A DNA stretch of 64,000 nt from Erpobdella octoculata (GCA_963978895.1 OZ022240.1:12001807-12065806), one strand, 5' to 3'; positions 11,843 through 21,690 are shown, numbered from the stretch's first letter. The notes: generated by a model from the letters alone, not told the origin. Translations and numbers: made by a program.

Positions 11843-12112
11843 CAAACATTCATGTATGTATGTATGTTTGTATGTATGTATGTATGTATGTATGTATGTA
11901 TGTATGTATGTATGTATGTATGTATGTATGTATGTATGTATGTATGTATGTATGTATGTATGTATGTATGTATGTATGTATGTATGTATGTATGTATGTA
12001 TGTATGTATGTATGTATGTATGTATGTATGTATGTATGTATGTATGTATGTATGTATGTATGTATGTATGTATGTATGTATGTATGTGTGTATGTATGTA
12101 TGTATGTATGTA
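11843..12112. repeat. (GTAT)n microsatellite
   Basis: About 270 bp of almost uninterrupted GTAT repeat, apparently an expansion of the short GTAT tract found at the 5' end of family A Helitrons. Confidence 0.95.
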
Positions 12113-12277
12113 GAATCGGATCTAGGGGGGACTGAAAGTAAAATAATGAGCGGGAAAGCGACAGGGAACGGATAACGACCTGGAGCGGGAGCGCGAGCGG
12201 GAAGGAAACGGGAGCGAAAAAGAAACGCATTAGGTAAACCTCTAAAAAATCCGGGCAACGCCGGGTGACCCCGCTAG
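12113..12277 (+). mobile_element. Helitron family A 3' tail
   Basis: GAGCGGGAAAGCGACAGGGA minisatellite, AACCTCTAAAAAATCC, hairpin CCGGGCAACGCCGG and the terminus CCCCGCTAG at 12277 followed by TATAT. It starts at the end of the GTAT array with GAATCGGATCTAGG, a junction also seen reversed at 63275-63292. Confidence 0.75.
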
Positions 12278-12300
12278 TATATATGTATGTATATATATAT

Positions 12301-12449
12301 GTATGTTATTAATGCATTGCTTCACCATTCATCCGATCGTAATGAAATTTTCACACAGCCTTGAGAGTCAAAAGAAATCAAATAAAGAAAAAAAATTTGA
12401 AATCCTTCACAAAATGAGCGGAGTGGAGGGGGTGAATGAGCGGGAACTA
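12301..12449 (+). mobile_element. Helitron family A 5' half
   Basis: GTATGTTATTAATGCATTGC, CATCCGATCGTAATGAAATT, CCTTGAGAGTCA and CACAAAATGAGCGGAG, ending GAGCGGGAAC next to AT-rich sequence. It lies head-to-tail with the tail at 12486-12737. Confidence 0.65.
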
Positions 12450-12485
12450 TATCCATATATATATGCACATACATAAACATACATA

Positions 12486-12872
<387 letters not shown>

Positions 12873-12956
12873 AAAAAGACTACTATAATTAAAAAGTTAT
12901 CAGCCTTATATGGTTCTGAAATACTTTTAAAGAAAGATTTTCCACGTTATATTAAC

Positions 12957-15446
12957 TTGTCGACTTATACTTTGAACAGTGATGAACATGATTTTTTACA
13001 ACTGGGATACAGATGCCATGTTAAACCTACTTATAGCAAGTTGGTTAAACGAATTGAACTTGAAGTTTTATATCAAAATATTATTTCGCTAACCAGATTG
13101 GGTCAAATAAATTGCACTACAAAATTGAAGCCTTTACTACATCGCGAGGGATATGTACATAGAGGCGATCGTCAACAATATCTACCTAAGCGATTGATTA
13201 TGGCTTCTCGATCATTAAAGAACAATGATCACATTATTGTACGTAGAGCAGATAAATGCAGCTCATACGTCATCCTAGATCGGGATGTTTATTTTAGAAA
13301 AATCGATAACATCTTATCAGACGAAATGAAGTTCAAGCACATAAGTTGTAATCCTATTGATGACATAAAAAAGAAAGCCAATTCCTTGATAATTCTTGCT
13401 AATCCTTACCTTCTTCCAGATAACCAGTTAACACATATAGTTGGTGAATATGCTCCGGGGTATATATATGGAAATGTCAAAATACATAAAGAAGGCCAAC
13501 CACTGAGACCAATCATCTCACAGTGCCCCACACCCATATATCAACTTGCGAAGTCTATTAATAATATGATTAGACAATATTGCCCAAATAAATACTCTTT
13601 ATCATCGACATCTGATTTCGTTGATTTGATACGGGGTTCATCGTCGTATAAAGGTGTTATTGCTTCTATTGACGTCGTGAGCCTCTTCACTAATGTTCCG
13701 GTTGGTGAAACTATTCAATTTATACTGGAATGCTTGTATCATCACGCTACTCTACCTCCCTTTCCGGTTCCTGAGAAAATAATGTTAGATCTTCTCAGAA
13801 TCTGCACAACTGACGTACCATTTACAGATTATAAGGGAAAATTATACTTACAGGTCGATGGCGTGGCCATGGGCTCATCCTTAGGCCCCACCTTTGCGGA
13901 ATTTTATATGGCTCTTGTTGAGAGCCGAGTGTTTGTTGATGACTCTGTTCGACCATTGATATATGGACGTTACGTTGATGATATCTTCGTTTTATGTGAG
14001 GATATTACTCAGATGCACAGTTTACGGAATTGTCTTCAAAAGAATTCCGTTTTACAATTTACATATGAGTTGAGCAACTTGGATAAACAACTACCATTTC
14101 TTGACACATTAATTGAACAATTTGAAGATCGTGTTGCATTATCTGTTTATTCCAAGCCTTCTTCTACTGGAGAAACTCTAAGCGGTGCAAGTTACTGTCC
14201 AGATCGTTACAGAAGAAGTGTAATTTATGGATATTTACATCGAGCTTATCGAGTGGCCGAGGACTGGTGTGGATTCGATGTTGAAGTAAATAAAATTCGG
14301 ACAACACTTATCAATAATAATTTTGCCAACTCTGAAATTGATGATGCCATTAATAAATTTGTCAAGGCTAAATTTGATAACTGTAAACGACCATTACCTG
14401 TCTTAAAAAATGAAAAAGAAAGCAAGGTCATTCGGTTATATTACAGATCTCAGATGCACAGTGCTTATAGAGTTGAAGAGAAAATAATTCGTGACATTAT
14501 TAACACTAATGTTAGAGTTGTTTCGCCAAATACTCAACGACTTCTATTTACAATTTATTATAAATCAAAAACAGCCCACCAAATGATAATGCGAAATAAT
14601 CTCTTTAAATCAGGTACATTGAAAGAGACTAATGTTGTTTACGAATTCAAATGCAATAAACATGACGGTCTACATCAGTCGTATATCGGGCATACTCGTA
14701 CGACATTGGCTCGACGGTTGACGATGCACGTGCAAGGTGGCAACATTAAATCTCATTTTCGATCTCTTCATCAAACGTCTCTTACTCGCGAGATTCTTGA
14801 TAATGATACAACCATTCTCTACCGTGTTTCAGATCCACGTCGATTAAAAATAGCAGAGGCTTTACTTATACAAGAATATCGACCAGCAATAAATACTCAG
14901 GATACACACTTTGATAGAACTTTACGACTGTTCAATCTTGACTTTAATGATTTTGCTGATGATAATGTGCTTCGGTCTCAGACGGTAGGCGCTATGCTGG
15001 GTGGTAACAAAGCTACGAGCTCTGGTCCTTTATTAATCTGTGGTCACGGTACTAGTCGACCCCCTTATTCGGCCGTTGCTTCTGGTTTGGTACAGCCTGA
15101 CAAAACTAATGAGGTAAACACTTCCTGTGGATCGGTTTATTTGACTCCTGTCATAGATGTTGGCGATCGTCTCGGTATATCTCCCCGTGGTCTACTAAGT
15201 GATGAGGTTAACTACCTTTCCAACTCATCTCTTCAACCAGCTCCCATTGTGCAACTACCCACGCCTATCCTACATGAGCCTCCACCTGAGCCTCCATCTG
15301 AGCCTCCACCTGAACCTCCACCTGAAACTCCACCTGAGCCTCCACCTGAACCTCCACCTGAGCCTCCACCTGAGGCTCAGGCTCCAGCGGTGTCATTTCA
15401 ACATTTGTTTGAGTCTTCAAATATAACTATAAGACGTCGGCGTTAA
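12957..15446 (+). CDS. PLE reverse transcriptase / GIY-YIG endonuclease
   Basis: This single open frame of 829 codons is the most intact gene in the window. It encodes a Penelope-type RT: RRADK near residue 98, PIISQCPTP near 180, motif A SIDVVSLFTNVP near 240, GVAMGSSLGPTFAEFYM near 305, and the catalytic YVDD at 339-342. A GIY-YIG nuclease follows, with VVYEFKC near 560 and YIGHTRTTLARRLTMH from 576. Then comes RRLKIAEALL...RPAINTQ. The tail is a proline/glutamate tandem repeat (EPPP units, about residues 770-810) ending SSNITIRRRR. The frame is open upstream to the (TA)n array and uses no ATG at the listed start. RNA-templated integration of the element is the expected role. Confidence 0.9.
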   Translation: MSTYTLNSDEHDFLQLGYRCHVKPTYSKLVKRIELEVLYQNIISLTRLGQINCTTKLKPLLHREGYVHRGDRQQYLPKRLIMASRSLKNNDHIIVRRADKCSSYVILDRDVYFRKIDNILSDEMKFKHISCNPIDDIKKKANSLIILANPYLLPDNQLTHIVGEYAPGYIYGNVKIHKEGQPLRPIISQCPTPIYQLAKSINNMIRQYCPNKYSLSSTSDFVDLIRGSSSYKGVIASIDVVSLFTNVPVGETIQFILECLYHHATLPPFPVPEKIMLDLLRICTTDVPFTDYKGKLYLQVDGVAMGSSLGPTFAEFYMALVESRVFVDDSVRPLIYGRYVDDIFVLCEDITQMHSLRNCLQKNSVLQFTYELSNLDKQLPFLDTLIEQFEDRVALSVYSKPSSTGETLSGASYCPDRYRRSVIYGYLHRAYRVAEDWCGFDVEVNKIRTTLINNNFANSEIDDAINKFVKAKFDNCKRPLPVLKNEKESKVIRLYYRSQMHSAYRVEEKIIRDIINTNVRVVSPNTQRLLFTIYYKSKTAHQMIMRNNLFKSGTLKETNVVYEFKCNKHDGLHQSYIGHTRTTLARRLTMHVQGGNIKSHFRSLHQTSLTREILDNDTTILYRVSDPRRLKIAEALLIQEYRPAINTQDTHFDRTLRLFNLDFNDFADDNVLRSQTVGAMLGGNKATSSGPLLICGHGTSRPPYSAVASGLVQPDKTNEVNTSCGSVYLTPVIDVGDRLGISPRGLLSDEVNYLSNSSLQPAPIVQLPTPILHEPPPEPPSEPPPEPPPETPPEPPPEPPPEPPPEAQAPAVSFQHLFESSNITIRRRR
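15280..15385 (+). repeat. Coding 12-bp minisatellite (Glu-Pro-Pro-Pro)
   Basis: CCTCCACCTGAG/A units encode PPPE repeats near the PLE C-terminus. The sister copy on the minus strand near 59270-59370 has a different number of units and an added AQAE, so the array changes length between copies. Confidence 0.85.
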
Positions 15447-15927
15447 TTGAATCATCTATATGTATCCCATTTGCACAGTCATGCGTTTATTTTAATTTTT
15501 CATATAAGTTTACTTTTATTTTAATTCATCACACGGTTTTATTTAAATTTTTCACCTTTTATTATTTTATTTCATACTTTTTTATTTCAATATACTGTCA
15601 CTAGATACCTATAGTTTAATTTCATTAATCTTCTAATAATTTTAAGTGTTTTAATTTCTATTATTAGTATTATAGACTTCATTCAATTCGTCCTATCTAT
15701 TTATATTTATTTATTTTATTTTATTAATAATAATTATTATTTAATTTATCTTTATACTTCTTTTCATTTATCAATTTTATAAGCTCTCGTAATTTACTTA
15801 TATCGTCATACTCTGGTTTTAAATACTTTAATTTAAATATTTATTTAATATAGGCACAACACTATTTCTATGTTGATGTTTACTATATATTCTTTAGCTG
15901 TTTACGTAATACGACATTTTAGGTTAC
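15447..15927 (+). other. PLE 3' UTR, AT-rich
   Basis: AT-rich sequence between the stop codon and the hammerhead, matched almost base for base in reverse at 58713-59192. No other gene is seen. Confidence 0.7.
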
Positions 15928-15969
15928 GGACTCTGAAGATGACTGTAGTCGAAACTGGCCAGTCAGTCC
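15928..15969 (+). ncRNA. Hammerhead ribozyme motif (PLE)
   Basis: Stem I GGACT (15928-15932) pairs with AGTCC (15965-15969). The core is CTGAAGA (15933-15939), one extra T, stem II GACT/AGTC, GAAA (15951-15954), then a loopless palindromic stem III ACTGGCCAGT and the cleavage triplet GTC (15962-15964). All conserved hammerhead positions are present. Such a short stem III is known from PLE hammerheads that act as dimers. The core and extra T form an ATG that opens MTVVETGQSV, which stops after 18 codons; a second ATG at 16005 starts the conserved N-terminus. Confidence 0.85.
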
Positions 15970-16004
15970 TAATTATTATTATTTGTATTATATAAATTTT
16001 TAAA

Positions 16005-16135
16005 ATGGACTCTAGTTTACGTCGTAAAATTAAATATTTTGAACAGTTTATTAAAAAAGTCATTAATGCAAAGTGGTCGTTTGTTTTTAACGGAGTGTGT
16101 TTACGAGAGGGGATTTTGCCAAAGTATATTACTCA
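16005..16135 (+). CDS. PLE ORF N-terminal segment (partial tandem unit)
   Basis: Begins [15 protein letters not shown] and continues [27 protein letters not shown] before (TA)n. It carries the NAKW..xFN..CL(K/R)E motif common to all PLE N-termini here. In a tandem array it would continue into the RT ORF. Here the element ends, so this is the start of a unit left at the 3' side. Confidence 0.75.
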
Positions 16136-16157
16136 TATATATATATATATATATATA
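16136..16157. repeat. (TA)n microsatellite
   Basis: Short TA array at the 3' edge of the PLE, directly followed by a SINE copy. Confidence 0.9.
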
Positions 16158-16830
16158 TGTCTCAACTTCAGACTCGAACCCACGACTGTCGGATCGGCAA
16201 CACCGCCTCGCATCATGCCAACTACCTTACCATCTGCGCCACTTCCACCGCCAAAAAACAGTGGTTGTTAAGCGCTTTTGTTGGGGTATGTTGAACACAA
16301 CACTCGACTATGAATGGGTACGAATCAATGCTCGATAGTATTATAAGTTGTACGGCGTACAATCCGTCACTAGCTAATTTAATAACTATCGAAGATATAT
16401 GTTTTATGATATATATTATAAGGAAACATAGCGTTGATATGTTTTTACGAGCCACATATATCAGAAACTTGGATGGCGTACAATCCACCACGAAATAACG
16501 CAAATATACATGTCTCAACTTCAGACTCGAACCCACGACTGTCGGATCGGCAACACCGCCTCGCATCATGCCAACTACCTTACCATCTGCGCCACTTCCA
16601 CCGCCAAAAAACAGTGGTTGTTAAGCGCTTTTGTTGGGGTATGTTGAACAAAACACTCGACTATGAATGGGTACGAATCAATGCTCGATAGTATTATAAG
16701 TTGTACGGCGTACAATCCGTCACTAGCTAATTTAATAACTATCGAAGATATATGTTTTATGATATATATTATAAGGAAACATAGCGTTGATATGTTTTTA
16801 CGAGCCACATATATCAGAAACTTGGATGGC

Positions 16831-16838
<8 letters not shown>
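16158..16838 (-). repeat. Tandem duplication of a tRNA-derived SINE unit (about 353 bp)
   Basis: Two almost identical copies begin TGTCTCAACTTCAGACTCGA at 16158 and 16511. On the minus strand each starts with a tRNA-like head: A box TGGCGCAGATGG and B box GGTTCGAGTCT about 50 bp apart. That is the RNA polymerase III promoter of a tRNA-derived SINE. The rest (ACTCGACTATGAATGGGTAC, GGAAACATAGCGTTGATATG) is the SINE body or linked flank. Parts recur at 60441-60555 and 61425-61530. Confidence 0.65.
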
Positions 16839-16862
<24 letters not shown>

Positions 16863-17185
16863 TCTTTTAGGCAAACTCGATTGAAAAAAGTGGCGCACTT
16901 GGCTGAATCGATTTTATTTTTAATTTTTTCCAATACTCTAAATCGGTTTAAAAATAATTTATTCCCAAACACAAACTCCATAATCTTATAGGCTAATAGA
17001 TCTATTTTGGCAATTTTTTGCCATCATCAGAGCCGCTTAACTTTTTAAAATAAAATGCAGTGACAAAATGGTAAAAGATACAACTAATTGAAAGGAATTA
17101 AAATACAATTAAAATAAAATTTAAATTCATTATATACAAATGTAACAACATAAAAAATATTTGAATTAAAATAATTATAATAATA
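16839..17185 (-). mobile_element. PLE pLTR fragment
   Basis: On the minus strand: AT-rich 3' UTR, a hammerhead-like motif (17034-16991) and an N-terminal coding remnant reading SAKCATFFNRVCLKEY (about 16930-16860), ending in (TA)n at 16839-16863. The upstream ORF is absent, so this is a strongly 5'-truncated copy of a distinct PLE subfamily. Confidence 0.65.
16991..17034 (-). ncRNA. Hammerhead-like motif with G12 changed
   Basis: Minus strand: stem I GGCT/AGCC, canonical core CTGATGA (17030-17024), extra T, stem II GGCAA/TTGCC, then AAAA where GAAA is expected (the first base is at 17008). A palindromic 6-bp stem III AATAGATCTATT and cleavage triplet ATT follow. The loss of G12 predicts an inactive ribozyme, but the fold is kept. 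Confidence 0.6.
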
Positions 17186-17187
17186 AC

Positions 17188-17502
17188 ATGCATGGCTTGC
17201 GATTAGTATAATACGTTACTTCTTACACACATTTGCCAATAAAATAACTGTGCCGCATAGATCATTTATAGACTTTGCCAGTTAAAGTTTAGGATTATGC
17301 AAGATTATCTTTATAACAAAGGGTCTTTGTTATATCAGAAAAACTTTGAGTATATGAACGAATAAATATAAGGTTATATAACTGAAGTAAAAAGTTTCGA
17401 TTTCTTCGACCGAAGGAGGCTTAATTATTTTAGTTCGTTCGCGGCTCGGTCCGGCCTGATAATCAAACGGATTAGTGGTTTAGTTTACACAATCACTAAT
17501 GA
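17188..17502. repeat. Copy of the 10-kb dispersed repeat
   Basis: Matches 10191-10575 closely (GCATGGCTTGCGATTAGTAT through GGAGGCTTAATTATTTTAG), with one internal deletion after TACTTCTTA. It lies between two PLE fragments. Confidence 0.7.
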
Positions 17503-17632
17503 CTATATATATATTCTTTTAAGCACACTCCCATAAAAACTATGGCCCACTTGGCGTTTATCAATTTTTTTTATGGTGCCCTCGATTTTGCGGTAATTGA
17601 AAGACGTGAGACTTGTTTCAGATGTTTTATTT

Positions 17633-17675
17633 GGCTTACTGCAGTTTCGGAAATCCTTTTCCATCTTCAGAGCCC
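17633..17675 (-). ncRNA. Hammerhead ribozyme motif (PLE)
   Basis: Minus strand: stem I GGGCT (17675-17671; GGCT pairs with AGCC at 17636-17633), core CTGAAGA (17670-17664), extra T, stem II GGAAA-AGGA-TTTCC with a tetraloop, GAAA (17648-17645), loopless stem III ACTGCAGT and cleavage triplet GTA. All core bases fit. Stems II and III differ from other copies but remain paired. Confidence 0.8.
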
Positions 17676-18077
17676 AAAGTAATAAACTAAAAGTCAGCGT
17701 AAAATAAGAACGGAAGCAAGACGAATCAAAACATGTTAAATTAAATTAAAGTCCATTAGAGTTCGAAACAAATTAAATTAAATTCCATTAGAGTGCAAAA
17801 GTAAAACGAAAACGAGATTACTTCAAATTAAGTAAACGAGTGAGCGCTAAGGCACGAACGCGACAACTGAAAGGTGAGAGAGCTAGACGAGGTGAATAAC
17901 TGTAGTTGTAGGTGTGTGTACGAATATGGGAAGGGGAGATAGTGTACGATAAACGTCTTGTAGGTAGAATTGGTGGAATTTATAAGTGTACAAATGGTGT
18001 ATGGCGCGGGCGGTGTACAAACAAATGAAGTATTAATAGGAAAGAGTAACAGTATGTGTGTGGTAAGAAATAATGTT

Positions 18078-18650
<573 letters not shown>

Positions 18651-18654
18651 GACA

Positions 18655-18810
18655 AGTTTCGTTGAACTTTTTAGTCCATTCTGCATTAACAAGCTTCTTA
18701 CAAAAGTTTTGAAGAATAACGATTTCTTTTTTATTATTAGAAATACGACTACAAAGAGATTTAAAACTTTTATTAAATTGGGCTAACTGGCCAGTTTCGG
18801 ACGTATCCAT
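18655..18810 (-). CDS. PLE ORF N-terminal segment starting inside the hammerhead
   Basis: ATG at 18810 lies in the hammerhead (last core A, extra T, first G of stem II). The frame stays open: [16 protein letters not shown], then [13 protein letters not shown] and [11 protein letters not shown] before (TA)n. Codons 1-14 are read from ribozyme sequence, including GAA-ACT from the GAAA core. This is the cleanest case of ribozyme and start codon overlapping. Confidence 0.75.
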
Positions 18811-18822
18811 CTTCAGAGCCCC
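18780..18822 (-). ncRNA. Hammerhead ribozyme motif (PLE)
   Basis: Minus strand: stem I GGGGCT (18822-18817) with AGCCC (18784-18780), core CTGAAGA (18816-18810), extra T, stem II GGA-TACG-TCC, GAAA (18798-18795), palindromic stem III ACTGGCCAGT, cleavage triplet GTT (18787-18785). A full core with covarying stems relative to other copies makes it a strong candidate. Confidence 0.85.
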
Positions 18823-19218
18823 TAATTTAATTTCATAAATATGAGTTAAAACATATAAGAATAAATTAAGTATTGATATGAACTATTGTATGTTGATACG
18901 AAACGTTTAATATTGGTATAAAATATTGAATAATCATATGGAGTGATTCGAAACGTTGAAATATGAAACATTGGATATTAGTATGACACCTTAAATAATG
19001 GTATAAAGCATTGGATTTTAATATAAAGCATTGATTATTGAAATGGAGCATTGAAAACTAATAAGAACAAAGGATGAGATAAACCAAATGAAATATTTAA
19101 AACTAACAAACCATTAAAACTAGTCCGAAATAAAATTGAGTCGAATTTTTAAAAATATCCATATATAGACACGTAAACGTTTATGATATCGACTGGAAAA
19201 AACCAAAGTAATATACAG

Positions 19219-21054
19219 TCAACGTCGTTTTCTAGTTGTAATATTTACATTACCAAGCAGGTGGTTAAATACGCCTGGATCACACGTGCTTTCGCCGACA
19301 GTCACGTGCATACAGGTGCGCATCTCTGAAAAATCGGAACGAACAGCAACGTCCAAATATCCAGGTTCCATGTCGCACTCAAGAGGTGTAGTTACAAGTC
19401 CGGCCCTGTCATCAATCAACTCCTCCTCCCCAGGTCGCTTGTCGAACTCGTTTTTACATTTTTTTAAGACATCCATGTCTTCAACTTTTCCCGTGTGTAG
19501 ATCATCTTCACGAAGATCGGAATCGAAGGTAGAGTCAAATCCAAATAATTCGACGGGATGAAAGGCGCAACTATCTCTCCGTTCTTCCTCATTGTTCAAT
19601 ATTTTGGGCTCTTGAAATTTAGAGTCACAATTACTACATTTTTCCACTTTTTCTTTTTGTGGAACAAGTTCAGGACTTATTTCAGTTTCTTGAGTCTCAG
19701 AGTCGAGAACAACCTCTTGAGACTCAGATTCGAGAACAGCCTCCTGAGACCTAGAGTCGAGAACAGCTTCTTGAGACTCAGAGTCGAGAACAGCCTCCTG
19801 AGACCTAGATTCGAGAACAGCCTCTTGAAACTCAGAGTCGAGAACAGCTTCCTGAGACCCAGAGTCGAGAACAGCCTCCTGAGACTTAGAGTCGAGAACA
19901 GCCTCTTGAGACTTAGAGTCGAGAACAGCCTCTTGAGACTTAGAGTCGAGAACAGCCTCTTGAGACTTAGAGTCGAGAACAGCCTCTTGAGACTTAGAGT
20001 CGAGAACAGCGTCGAATCCAACAAATCCAACGGAGCGACGGTCGCAACGATCCTTACGCTCATCACTGCTATTCAATACCTCGATCTTCTTTCTTTTGGT
20101 TTCGACTTGTCCCACAATTGAACTTCCAAACAGTTTAAGTAGATGACTGAAGTTATTATCCTGAATGTTGATACTTGGTCGTTGGTCTTGAATTAATAAG
20201 GCTTCTAAAATTCTAAGTCTTTTTGGGTTGCTATTTGTACCAATAATCTTAGTGTTGTCGACGAGAATTTGTCTCGTCAGATTACAGAAGTGTGTCTCGC
20301 GGAAATGTTTAGCAATACTCCCTCCTTGTAAGTGCATCGTCAGTCTTCTAGACAAGGACGTTATTGTAGACCCTATGTAGGTAGTTACTTGTTTTTCAGA
20401 ATGATCATGTGGGCATGTAAACTTATAGACGACGTTTTTTCGTTGAAGTTGTTTGCTATTATTTGATAAATTGTTGCGCATAATTAGCGAATGAGTAGTT
20501 TTTGGTCTGTAAAACACGTTGAGTCGAAGTCTATACTCATCTGTGTCAGCAACTTTGACTTGGGTTTTGACGATGTTCTTGATAATTTCTTCGTCGATCC
20601 TATAGGAGCTATGCATTTGAGCGCCATAAAACAAGTTTAGAATTTTTTTACCAGTGTCTTTAAATTTTTCCAAATTTGAGCTGTCTTTGAGGAATCTAGC
20701 AACGATGTCGTCTACCAGTCTATTGGTAAAATTGTTGTTAATCAAAGTTGTTTTGATTTTTTGAATTTCTGTCTTCAGTTCGTCAAGGTTGACAGTAGCT
20801 TGACGAGCTCTGTGTAACATATTCAACACAACACTGATTTTGTAGCGTTCAGGGCAGAAACCTGCGGCGTTGAGAGTTTCTCCATGATTTGTTGGTTTTT
20901 TATAGAGATTCATTTTTAAAGAACGATTGGTTTTTGTTACGAACAAATCCAGAAAAGGGAGTTTATTGTCAGGGTTAAACTCAGTCGTGAATTTTAAAAC
21001 GGAATAATTTCGAGAGAGGTCTTTAACTTTGTGAGCTGGTCGTAGTCCTTGCAT
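19219..21054 (-). CDS. PLE thumb, GIY-YIG endonuclease and repeat tail
   Basis: This open frame of 611 codons begins after the RT palm. It has FTTEFNPDNKLPFLDL, the thumb region, QMHSSYRIDEE, then VVYKFTC and TYIGSTITSLSRRLTMHLQ (GIY-YIG) and RPSINIQ. About 12 tandem nonapeptides of the form QEAVLDSKS follow. The protein ends NVNITTRKRR. The start is set by a frameshift, not a real initiation site. It is missing its RT palm in frame, so it is probably not functional as a single protein. Confidence 0.8.
   Translation of the reverse strand: MQGLRPAHKVKDLSRNYSVLKFTTEFNPDNKLPFLDLFVTKTNRSLKMNLYKKPTNHGETLNAAGFCPERYKISVVLNMLHRARQATVNLDELKTEIQKIKTTLINNNFTNRLVDDIVARFLKDSSNLEKFKDTGKKILNLFYGAQMHSSYRIDEEIIKNIVKTQVKVADTDEYRLRLNVFYRPKTTHSLIMRNNLSNNSKQLQRKNVVYKFTCPHDHSEKQVTTYIGSTITSLSRRLTMHLQGGSIAKHFRETHFCNLTRQILVDNTKIIGTNSNPKRLRILEALLIQDQRPSINIQDNNFSHLLKLFGSSIVGQVETKRKKIEVLNSSDERKDRCDRRSVGFVGFDAVLDSKSQEAVLDSKSQEAVLDSKSQEAVLDSKSQEAVLDSKSQEAVLDSGSQEAVLDSEFQEAVLESRSQEAVLDSESQEAVLDSRSQEAVLESESQEVVLDSETQETEISPELVPQKEKVEKCSNCDSKFQEPKILNNEEERRDSCAFHPVELFGFDSTFDSDLREDDLHTGKVEDMDVLKKCKNEFDKRPGEEELIDDRAGLVTTPLECDMEPGYLDVAVRSDFSEMRTCMHVTVGESTCDPGVFNHLLGNVNITTRKRR
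19690..20010 (-). repeat. 27-bp coding minisatellite (QEAVLDSxS)
   Basis: About twelve 27-bp units (GAGACTTAGAGTCGAGAACA with variants on the plus strand) encode QEAVLDS repeats. The five units nearest 20010 are almost identical and the distal ones diverge, suggesting recent expansion at one end. Confidence 0.85.
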
Positions 21055-21422
21055 AGAACGAAAATGTCATCAACATATCGCACATATATTTGAGGCTTTT
21101 CGCATATTTCTTGGAATACTTTTTCTTCGACTTTTGACATGTAAAATTCCGCGAATGTGGGGCCCAAAGGAGACCCCATTGCGACGCCGTCGATTTGTAG
21201 ATACAAATGCCCATTGGGATGTTTAAACGGTACCTGGGTTGTACATAACCTCAGTAGGTCCGACAGAGTTACGGGATTAAAAGGTGGAGGTGACTTTGTG
21301 GGGTGATGGAAAACTTGTTGTACGATTATTTCGATAGTTTCCTCCACTGGAACGTTAGTAAAGAGGCTTTCGACGTCAAGAGAGGCAATGATTCCGGTCA
21401 CATCAGAGGTGCCCCGAACCAA
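20994..21422 (-). pseudogene. PLE reverse transcriptase palm fragment
   Basis: Encodes SLDVESLFTNVPVEE (motif A), LYLQIDGVAMGSPLGPTFAE and YVRYVDDIFVLC with the catalytic YVDD. It is truncated at 21425 and leaves frame at about 21000, where the overlapping downstream frame takes over. Confidence 0.85.
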
Positions 21423-21429
21423 AGTGATA

Positions 21430-21549
21430 AAGTTTCATCCGATCGTAATGAAATTTTCACACAACCTTGAGAGTCAAGGGGAATCAAATAAAAAAAAATT
21501 AGAAATCCGTCACAAAATGAGCGGAGCGAGCGGGTGAGTGAGCGGGAAC
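21430..21549 (+). mobile_element. Helitron family A 5' half
   Basis: CATCCGATCGTAATGAAATT, CCTTGAGAGTCA, CACAAAATGAGCGGAGCG and GAGCGGGAAC, ending at a short (TA)n. Its outer GTAT part is missing because it abuts the PLE at 21425. Confidence 0.65.
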
Positions 21550-21559
21550 TATATATATA

Positions 21560-21690
21560 CTAGTGGGGTTACCCGGCGTTGCTCGGGAGTTTTTTTTATC
21601 GTTTTCCTCTAGCTCCCGTTTAATTCCCGTTTTCTCTCCCTCTCCCTCTCCCGGTCGCTTTCCCGCCCCATCTATCTCTTAATAATTAAT
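21560..21690 (-). mobile_element. Helitron family A 3' tail
   Basis: Minus strand minisatellite (CGGGAAAGCGACCGGGAG), then CCCGAGCAACGCCGGGTAACC and terminus CACTAG at 21560 beside (TA)n. It is the same sub-copy as 4345-4485, including the flanking ATAGATGGGGCGG. Confidence 0.7.

Noticed and set aside
11843..12112. Open frames of MYVC or HTYI repeats
   Set aside because: Products of the (GTAT)n array read in several frames.
15199..15426. Leu/His-rich frame overlapping the PLE C-terminus
   Set aside because: A shifted-frame shadow of the PPPE repeat. The same shadow appears in the sister copy.
16158..16260. Functional tRNA gene on the minus strand
   Set aside because: A and B boxes are present, but the sequence is exactly duplicated with a long tail and lacks a convincing acceptor stem. 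A tRNA-derived SINE fits better.
19558..20121. 187-codon plus-strand frame with LRVENSLLR repeats
   Set aside because: Antisense reading of the QEAVLDS minisatellite of the PLE on the minus strand. It has no independent support.
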